Assembly: GCA_022640795.1 (NCBI GenBank)
Contig: JALCCK010000006.1
Location: 1 to 64,000, forward strand
Direction: 5' to 3'
Length of the DNA stretch: 64,000 nt
Source: Treponema sp.
GTDB taxonomy: Bacteria > Spirochaetota > Spirochaetia > Treponematales > Treponemataceae
The notes below the pieces were generated by a model. The model was not told where the DNA came from and searched no databases. It saw only the letters and a list, made by a program, of their open reading frames with translations. A program made the position numbers and the translations under genes. Shown here in pieces: positions 58,583 to 64,000 of the stretch. Numbering within the stretch: the stretch's first letter is position 1; the number at the start of each line of letters is the position of its first letter.

Positions 58583-60487
58583 ATGATTACTAAAAATTCA
58601 GTTGTTCTGTATAAAAAACAGCCTGCCGTCGTTACCGATATTGAAAGCGATAAATATGTGATACGTTATTGTTCTGTGCCTGCAAGTCCGACCGGCAGGC
58701 CGGCCCAATATGCAACGCAGAAAGTAAGAGAAAAAGATATACTACCGCTTCATCCGGGACCCGTATCGTCATTAGAAAAACTGCTTTCATTTTCTGATGA
58801 CGATATTGCCGGCCAGCTTTCAGAAGCATATGAGTTACTTATTTCTGACGAAGAAACAGCTTCTGCTTCGTATACGTTTCAGGAGCTTGCCGGTATAGTG
58901 CGCGGAGATTTTTCAGCCGATGAAAGCTGGCTGCTTTATAGCGTGCTGGCTGAAGGTTTTGAATTTAGTGTTGACGAGACTGCACGCAAGAACGGTGTAC
59001 TTTCGTTTATACCGCGGAGCCGGACGGCGGTCGCCGAACTCCGCAGAAAAACATTTGAAAAGGATCATGCCGACGAAGTACGTGCAGCCTTCTTGAAACG
59101 GTTGAAACAGAAAAAGCTGGAACTTCCTGATGATGCGAAATATATGGTTGATGTGGAAGCGCTGGCGCTTGGAAAAACTGATAAATCAAAAACGCTGCAT
59201 GATGCAGGAATTGCGGAAACACCCGAAAAGGCACACAAGCTGCTGCTCGATACCGGTATCTGGGATATAACGCGGAATCCGTATCCTGTCCGCGGCGGAC
59301 TTTCGATGCAGTCTGCTTCTGAATATCTTCCGTCCCCGCCTGATGAAGACCGGATTGAAGTTCCTGGTGTATCGTATGCAATAGATAATGAATGGTCTGC
59401 AGATCCTGATGATGCCGTTGCCTGGGACGGTGAATATTTGTGGGTCCATATAGCGGATCCTGCATCGACGGTCATGCCCGACAGTCTGATTGATAAAGCT
59501 GCGCGTGCACGCGGAGCAACGTTATACATTCCGGAAGGGGCAAGCAGAATGCTCTGTGAAGGATCGCTCGCCGATTATGCGCTGGGACTTAACGAAAAAA
59601 GCCGGGCATTATCATTTAGAATACGGCTCGCGGAAGATGGCGCCGTTACGGACTGCTCTGTATTGAAGACTATCGTTGATGTAAAACGACTGACTTATAC
59701 GCAGGCTGACCAGATGAAAGAGACGGCGGAACTGTCCGGGTTATATAGGATTGCCCGCCGGAATATAGCACGGAGAAATAAAGCGGGAGCTGTTTCCATA
59801 GATCTGCCGGAAGTTCACATTACCGTAGACCCGGAGACGAAAAAGGTATCGATCGGAGCTGTTTCTCATCCTGAATCAGGCGATATGGTACGTGAAATGA
59901 TGCTGCTGGCAGGAGAAGGTGCCGCTCATTTTGCATTTAAAAACAGACTGCCGTTTCCGTATATAAGTCAGGAAGCGCCTGAAATTCCCGCAGATATTCC
60001 GGACGGAATTGCCGGTGAATTTCGTAAAGTCCGCTGCATGCGGCGGCGGAATATCGGCATAACGCCGGCTGTTCACTCAGGGCTCGGAATCGGAATGTAC
60101 ACCCAGGTGACGAGTCCGCTTCGCCGTTACAGCGATCTGGTAGCTCACGAACAGCTTCGTGCTTTTATAGACGGCCGTCCGCTTATCGACAAGGATATAA
60201 TGCTGGAACGGATCAGTGCGGGCGATGAGGCGATGCGCGCAGGCCGGAAGGCTGAACGGAACAGCAACATGCACTGGACGCTTGTCTATCTTTTACAGAA
60301 TCCGGACTGGACCGGAGAAGCTGTCTGTATCGAACAACGCGGCAATCAGGCTGTGTTCATCATTCCGTCGCTCGGTCAGCAGACGCTGCTGACGCCCGAC
60401 CGGTCAGTTGCGCTTAATGACGTAATAACGGTACGTGCAGGGGCTGTTACTATACCTGAACTTTCCGTAGCTTTCCGGCAGGTCTGA
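58583..60487 (+). CDS. RNB-domain ribonuclease (RNase II/R family)
   Basis: 634-residue 3'-5' exoribonuclease. The RNB catalytic core starts at about 265: YAIDNEWSADPDDAVAW fits the IDxxxxxDxDDA metal-binding motif. Further blocks are LWVHIADPAS, ARGATLYIPEGASRMLC and RNIGITPAVHSGLGIGMYTQVTSPLRRYSDLVAHEQL. The N-terminal 60 residues (KQPAVVTDIESDKYVIRYC) look like a small beta domain rather than a full pair of cold-shock domains. The C-terminal S1 domain is short or degenerate, so it resembles RNase II-like proteins of spirochaetes and chlamydiae more than RNase R. No Shine-Dalgarno site; leaderless expression is predicted. Confidence 0.92.
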   Translation: MITKNSVVLYKKQPAVVTDIESDKYVIRYCSVPASPTGRPAQYATQKVREKDILPLHPGPVSSLEKLLSFSDDDIAGQLSEAYELLISDEETASASYTFQELAGIVRGDFSADESWLLYSVLAEGFEFSVDETARKNGVLSFIPRSRTAVAELRRKTFEKDHADEVRAAFLKRLKQKKLELPDDAKYMVDVEALALGKTDKSKTLHDAGIAETPEKAHKLLLDTGIWDITRNPYPVRGGLSMQSASEYLPSPPDEDRIEVPGVSYAIDNEWSADPDDAVAWDGEYLWVHIADPASTVMPDSLIDKAARARGATLYIPEGASRMLCEGSLADYALGLNEKSRALSFRIRLAEDGAVTDCSVLKTIVDVKRLTYTQADQMKETAELSGLYRIARRNIARRNKAGAVSIDLPEVHITVDPETKKVSIGAVSHPESGDMVREMMLLAGEGAAHFAFKNRLPFPYISQEAPEIPADIPDGIAGEFRKVRCMRRRNIGITPAVHSGLGIGMYTQVTSPLRRYSDLVAHEQLRAFIDGRPLIDKDIMLERISAGDEAMRAGRKAERNSNMHWTLVYLLQNPDWTGEAVCIEQRGNQAVFIIPSLGQQTLLTPDRSVALNDVITVRAGAVTIPELSVAFRQV

Positions 60488-60524
60488 TGGCAGAGACGTG
60501 TTTTAACGGCCCGAACTATTGTTA

Positions 60525-60553
60525 TTGCATAAATATACAACATACGGTATAAT
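60525..60553 (+). promoter_or_regulatory. Promoter of lysC
   Basis: TTGCAT (60525-60530), 17-base spacer, TATAAT (60548-60553). The leader of about 32 bases is too short for a lysine riboswitch. Confidence 0.78.
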
Positions 60554-60590
60554 TATTCAAATTTTTTTATAACAAAGGCGTTGGATAACT

Positions 60591-61916
60591 ATGATAGTAA
60601 TGAAATTCGGTGGGTCGTCGGTTGCGAATGCGGAACGTATTAAGCATGTTGCCGCAATTATTGCTGCTTATAGAGATAAAAAACCTATCGTTGTACTTTC
60701 CGCAATGGGGGATACGACCGATCACCTGCTGGAAGCTGCAGATGCTGCCGTTGCCGGAAGCGTTAATATCGATAAGATCAGAAATCTGCAGGAACGTACG
60801 CAGAACGAACTTTCGCTGACTGTTCCCGAGATAGGAACGCTGCTGGATGAACTTGTCCGGCTTTTAACAGGAATTTCAATGATAAAGGAGCTTACGAAAC
60901 GGACACGGGATTATGTCGTTTCATTTGGCGAACGAATGTCTGTCCGTATGATGGCTGCATTTTTGAACAAGAATGGTATCGCTGCTGCCGGATACGATTC
61001 CTGGGACGTAGGGTTTCTCAGTAACAGCTGTTTTATGTCCGCAGATCTGGAAGAGAGTGTCTGGAGTGAAATTCCGAAACATTTTAAAGCGTATGCTGCA
61101 GGTACCGACGGGGCGGTTCCTGTTGTAACAGGATTTATCGCTCATGATAAGGATGGAAACATCACGACCCTCGGACGTGGCGGAAGCGATCTTTCCGCCA
61201 CGATGATCGGTGCCGCTGTGGGTGCTGATGAAATCCAGACATGGAAAGACGTAGACGGAATTATGACCGGAGATCCGCGGGTATGCAGGAATGCCCGTAT
61301 GGTCCCTGAAGTTACGTATGATGAAGCGCAGGAACTTGCAACATTCGGCGCTCAGGTGCTGCATCCCCGTTCCATGATTCCCTGTCGAAAAACGGGAACG
61401 CCCGTTCGAGTCAAGAACTCCTACAACATCAAAAGTCCCGGTTCCATAATTGTTGAAAAACATACGGCAAAGCCGAACCCTGTCTGTGCCGTTACTTCCG
61501 TAAAGCATGTCACGCTCATTGATATCGTTTCGACCAGAATGCTGGGTGCGAGCGGATTTCTGGCTCATATTTTTAACCAGTTTCTCAAATGGAATATCAG
61601 TATAGATGTCATTGCAACAAGTGAAGTTTCTGTTTCGCTTACGATTAACTGCAGCGATGATTTGACCGGACTTATACAGGATCTTGAACGGGTCGCTGAT
61701 GTCAGGGTTAAAAAAAATAAGGCGATCGTTGCGATTATTTGCGATGCCGCGCATTCGAGTTCCATCCTTGCAAAAGGATTTGCAGCCCTTGCAGAAGACG
61801 GTAAAAATGTTCAGATGATAAGCCAGGGAGCTTCCAAAGTGAATATCAGTTTTTTGTGCGATGAAGCAGAATCAGATCACATAATTCAAATTCTGCACAA
61901 GGCATATTTTGAATAA
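60591..61916 (+). CDS. lysC: Aspartate kinase (monofunctional)
   Basis: 441-residue enzyme for the first step of the aspartate pathway. Kinase motifs: VMKFGGSSVANAERI at the start, VVLSAMGDTTD, GFIAHDKDGNITTLGRGGSDLSA and the ADEIQTWKDVDGIMTGDPR block. Two ACT domains follow from about 310 (VTLIDIVSTRMLGASGFLAHIF; NVQMISQGASKVNISFLCDE) and would bind lysine or threonine for feedback. No homoserine dehydrogenase domain. Followed after 44 bases by dapB, so the two probably form a lysine/diaminopimelate operon feeding peptidoglycan. Confidence 0.95.
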   Translation: MIVMKFGGSSVANAERIKHVAAIIAAYRDKKPIVVLSAMGDTTDHLLEAADAAVAGSVNIDKIRNLQERTQNELSLTVPEIGTLLDELVRLLTGISMIKELTKRTRDYVVSFGERMSVRMMAAFLNKNGIAAAGYDSWDVGFLSNSCFMSADLEESVWSEIPKHFKAYAAGTDGAVPVVTGFIAHDKDGNITTLGRGGSDLSATMIGAAVGADEIQTWKDVDGIMTGDPRVCRNARMVPEVTYDEAQELATFGAQVLHPRSMIPCRKTGTPVRVKNSYNIKSPGSIIVEKHTAKPNPVCAVTSVKHVTLIDIVSTRMLGASGFLAHIFNQFLKWNISIDVIATSEVSVSLTINCSDDLTGLIQDLERVADVRVKKNKAIVAIICDAAHSSSILAKGFAALAEDGKNVQMISQGASKVNISFLCDEAESDHIIQILHKAYFE

Positions 61917-61960
61917 ATGCGGTACTTTCAAATAGCGTTAACTGGAATCCGGAGGTTTCT

Positions 61961-62740
61961 ATGAAAATTGCATTGGTTGGATACGGTAAAATGGGACACA
62001 TGATTGAACAAAGGGCGAAGGTGTCGGGACACGATATTGTCTTAACAATCGATACTGCGGCACCTGATGCATCCGTCAGGGTTCCTGCAGGAGATTATGA
62101 CGCAGTTTCCCGTGCCGTAAAATCTGCCGGAGCGCAGGGGATTATCGAATTCAGTCACCCTTCTGCTGTTATAGGAAATATCCGGGCGTTACTTCCGCTC
62201 GGACTACCGGTTGTTGTCGGTACGACGGGCTGGACCGACAGGGAACAGGAGATTGATGAATTAGCCCGGAACTGCGGCGGTATTATTATGCATTCCTCCA
62301 ATTTTTCCATAGGAGTGAATATGTTTTACCGTATTGTGGAAGAAGCAGCTAAGATTATGCAGCCGTATGCTGACTACGATACGGCTGTTTGGGAGATGCA
62401 TCACAATCAGAAAGCCGACAGCCCTTCAGGAACCGCGCTTGAAATTGCTAAACGCATCATGAAATATAATAAAAGTAAGACCAGCGTGGTAACGGATGCT
62501 TTTCATAAGAAACCCGATGCAGCCGACCTTCATGTTTCAAGTACACGGTGCGGTTTTGTTCCCGGCACTCATACCGTTTTTTTTGACGGACCGGCCGATT
62601 CTATCGAAATAACTCATCGGGCGCGGAGCAGAGAAGGCTTCGCGGCTGGAGCAGTAGCAGCCCTTGAGCGATTACAGCAGGCTGTCGTTTCAGGCCGTCT
62701 TCCCCGCGGACATCTTTACACTATGGATGATCTGTTCTGA
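61961..62740 (+). CDS. dapB: 4-hydroxy-tetrahydrodipicolinate reductase
   Basis: 259-residue NAD(P)H-dependent enzyme of the diaminopimelate pathway. N-terminal Rossmann motif ALVGYGKMGHMIE, GTTGWTDREQ, the SSNFSIGVNMFYRIVEEAA segment and the active-site EMHHNQKADSPSGTALEIAKRI with catalytic His-His and Lys. CGGAGG precedes the ATG. Ends 25 bases from the convergent YhhN gene, with two tandem hairpins at the junction. Confidence 0.95.
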   Translation: MKIALVGYGKMGHMIEQRAKVSGHDIVLTIDTAAPDASVRVPAGDYDAVSRAVKSAGAQGIIEFSHPSAVIGNIRALLPLGLPVVVGTTGWTDREQEIDELARNCGGIIMHSSNFSIGVNMFYRIVEEAAKIMQPYADYDTAVWEMHHNQKADSPSGTALEIAKRIMKYNKSKTSVVTDAFHKKPDAADLHVSSTRCGFVPGTHTVFFDGPADSIEITHRARSREGFAAGAVAALERLQQAVVSGRLPRGHLYTMDDLF

Positions 62741-62780
62741 CCCTGCTATGAAAGCAGGGGCCCTGCTATGAAAGCAGGGG
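62741..62780. repeat. Exact tandem duplication of a 20-bp hairpin unit
   Basis: CCCTGCTATGAAAGCAGGGG occurs at 62741-62760 and again, unchanged, at 62761-62780. Each copy forms CCCTGC/GCAGGG with a 7-base loop. The second copy supplies the stop codon and last residues of the minus-strand YhhN gene. No T-run follows in either direction. Confidence 0.85.
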
Positions 62781-63440
62781 GAGTACGGCCCCTGTAGTGA
62801 GCAGTACCTGCGCCGGTATATAGGTAAGCATAATAAAGAATCTTGAATTTTTGAAGTCTTTTCTGAATACGCTGTATCCCAGAATACTGTCCGAGAGCAG
62901 AAAAAGAAGCGACCCGGCTGCTGCAGCAGCTGCTGCCACAGAAGGCGTTTTTATAAAAGCTGCTATAGTAAACAGATTCAGTACGAAAAGCACAAACGCA
63001 TATATGACGATTCCACCTCCGACAGGAGCTTTGGGCTTTCCCAAAAGAATATAGCTGACGGCGGCAAGTATAATACTCAATGCGGCCCCGCCCAAAAGCA
63101 GAACGGAAGAGAATTGCTGATGCAGCATCGGCTGTGAGAATAAATTTATGTAGAATAAATGAGCGATAAGAAAAGCACCTGCACCGGAAGTAAATGACAG
63201 GTCATTTGTTCCAAGCAGCATTGTATCACCGAGAAAACAGAAGGCGAGTGCAAGCACCAGCATGAGCATCACATGCTGCGATCCCGGTAAAAACGGCAGC
63301 AGAAAGGCAACCTCGATAAATGCCAGAAGCGGCATGAGCAATGGTTTTGTCAGATCTGCCAGTCTTGTTTTTCCTAAAAAGCAACCTGTAAGATGGACAA
63401 CCGATACTACACTGAAAAGTATGATAAAAATAATCCGCAT
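62766..63440 (-). CDS. YhhN-family membrane protein (lysoplasmalogenase-like)
   Basis: 224 residues with about eight hydrophobic segments. The YhhN pattern is seen in LTKPLLMPLLAFIEVAFLLPF, ALAFCFLGDTMLLGTNDLSF and GAGAFLIAHLFYINLF. The family includes human TMEM86B lysoplasmalogenase, with conserved Asp in FLGDTML; activity in bacteria is inferred. The last six residues (VLPLLS) and stop codon are encoded by the duplicated hairpin unit. AAGGAG lies before the ATG. Convergent with dapB and divergent from oadG. Confidence 0.9.
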   Translation of the reverse strand: MRIIFIILFSVVSVVHLTGCFLGKTRLADLTKPLLMPLLAFIEVAFLLPFLPGSQHVMLMLVLALAFCFLGDTMLLGTNDLSFTSGAGAFLIAHLFYINLFSQPMLHQQFSSVLLLGGAALSIILAAVSYILLGKPKAPVGGGIVIYAFVLFVLNLFTIAAFIKTPSVAAAAAAAGSLLFLLSDSILGYSVFRKDFKNSRFFIMLTYIPAQVLLTTGAVLPLLS

Positions 63441-63509
63441 TTCCTGCTCCTTGCGTGGAAAATATGTTTTTCTGATTATAGCAGATTTTTAAAAAATACA
63501 CATGTCTGA

Positions 63510-63538
63510 TTGAATAAATATAATCATTACTCTATAAT
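63510..63538 (+). promoter_or_regulatory. Promoter of oadG-oadA
   Basis: TTGAAT (63510-63515), 17-base spacer, TATAAT (63533-63538). An AT-rich leader of about 80 bases follows. Confidence 0.75.
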
Positions 63539-63624
63539 TGGAATAATCGGCAATTTTTTTTTGATGTTTAATTTTATTTGATTTCATTTAAAACTGCCAA
63601 TATTTAACAATATACGGAGGATTT

Positions 63625-63882
63625 ATGACAATATCTGAAATGCTTGGGCAAAGTCTTATTCTTACTCTGCTGGGTATGGGTGTTGTTTTCTGTTTCCTTA
63701 TAATTTTAATCGGCGTAATGCACTTTCTTCATTTTATTGTTGCCGCGCTGAATCTTGAAAAAAGTAAGGACAAAACTACACAAAAATCATCTGCTGTTCC
63801 GGTTAGTAACCCAACGGTACCGGCAGGCAGTAATGAAGCTGTAATAGCGGCTATAGCGGCAGCTGTTCACGAAAAGCAATAA
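63625..63882 (+). CDS. oadG: Na+-pumping decarboxylase gamma subunit OadG
   Basis: 85 residues. One membrane span near the N-terminus (QSLILTLLGMGVVFCFLIILIGVMHFL), then a polar Ser/Pro/Thr-rich linker and a C-terminal helical VIAAIAAAVHEKQ, the OadG pattern for assembling the alpha and beta subunits. CGGAGG precedes the ATG. The next gene is the alpha subunit, 17 bases downstream, confirming a Na+-translocating oxaloacetate-type decarboxylase. Confidence 0.92.
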   Translation: MTISEMLGQSLILTLLGMGVVFCFLIILIGVMHFLHFIVAALNLEKSKDKTTQKSSAVPVSNPTVPAGSNEAVIAAIAAAVHEKQ

Positions 63883-63899
63883 CACAAGAGGAGAAAACT

Positions 63900-64000
63900 A
63901 TGGCCAAGAACGTAGAAATTACAGAGCTGGTGCTGCGGGATGCTCATCAGTCTCTGCTGGCAACTCGCATGACACTTGCAGATATGCTGCCTGCATGCGA
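63900..64000 (+). CDS. oadA: Oxaloacetate decarboxylase alpha subunit/PycB-like, 5' part only
   Basis: Only 33 codons lie in the window. MAKNVEITELVLRDAHQSLLATRMTLADMLP contains the RDAHQSLLATRM motif of carboxyltransferase domains in OadA and pyruvate carboxylase B, with the metal-binding Asp. AAGAGGAG precedes the ATG. The preceding oadG makes the Na+ pump form the likely one. The rest of the protein, including any biotin domain, is beyond the edge. Confidence 0.92.
   Translation, partial: MAKNVEITELVLRDAHQSLLATRMTLADMLPAC

Noticed and set aside
60554-60590. Lysine riboswitch before lysC
   Set aside because: The predicted leader is only about 30 bases, far too short for the lysine aptamer.
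60921-61754. 277-codon open frame on the minus strand
   Set aside because: Antisense to aspartate kinase; Arg/His/Asn-rich shadow with no motif.

Overview
The window reads as chromosome of an anaerobic, motile, lipoprotein-rich bacterium, most likely a Treponema or near relative among the spirochaetes. This is inference from content: a CheA/CheW/CheY and multi-transducer set, many lipobox secretion signals, LPP20/LpoB lipoproteins, a superoxide reductase instead of catalase or SOD, an Na+-pump decarboxylase start, and small adjacent biosynthetic operons. No insertion sequence, prophage, CRISPR array or rRNA is visible. Gene density is high and no gene-free gap exceeds 300 bases.

Layout. 1-5486 (minus): chemotaxis operon cheA, membrane transducer, cheY, cheW, transducer, with no methylation genes in view. 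5764-10636 (plus): LtrA-like membrane protein, lipocalin lipoprotein, short-chain dehydrogenase, radical SAM protein, pyridoxal-type kinase. 10633-13260 (minus): four-gene operon of two MTH1175/NifX-like proteins flanking two MinD-type ATPases with ferredoxin inserts, a compact relative of the Desulfovibrio orange-protein (ORP) system, behind a striking double palindromic operator. 13402-15188: EamA permease and PfkB kinase. 15235-18744 (minus): Cache-domain transducer, tRNA-Pro, DUF1232 membrane protein. 18899-23717 (plus): TetR regulator, GH13 glucosidase/amylase, DUF2974 hydrolase, CstA. 23888-31041 (plus): complete Opp transporter with unusual insertions in OppC and OppF. 31013-33322 (minus): three lipoproteins (LPP20, LpoB, LPP20-like). 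33566-39449 (plus): FHA protein, PPP-like phosphatase, Ser/Thr kinase and Lon protease. 39697-41017: superoxide reductase and a ferritin-VIT1 fusion. 41121-46394 (minus): RND/MMPL exporter, LolA-like protein and an outer-membrane protein, apparently under divergently encoded ArsR-type regulators. 47498-53400: HAD phosphatase, EF-G, HD-GYP signalling protein, tRNA-Leu, DUF554. 53491-64000: MsmK-type ATPase, panB-panC-coaBC-coaX (CoA synthesis), RNB ribonuclease, lysC-dapB, YhhN, oadG and the start of oadA.

The most notable signals are regulatory. Five genes (DUF1232, tetR, FHA, HAD, RNB ribonuclease) each have a sigma70-type promoter whose -10 box ends 6-8 bases before the ATG and lack a Shine-Dalgarno site, which predicts leaderless mRNAs. 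Several long perfect or near-perfect palindromes sit exactly on promoters (ORP-like operon, tetR, oppA, ArsR region). Four tandem 10-bp repeats abut the -35 box of the EF-G promoter. A 21-base leader element is shared by two unlinked envelope genes. The RND exporter and its co-encoded outer-membrane protein share a short Asp/Phe/Gly-rich motif. All functional calls rest on motif and family recognition by eye; no database search or folding computation was run.
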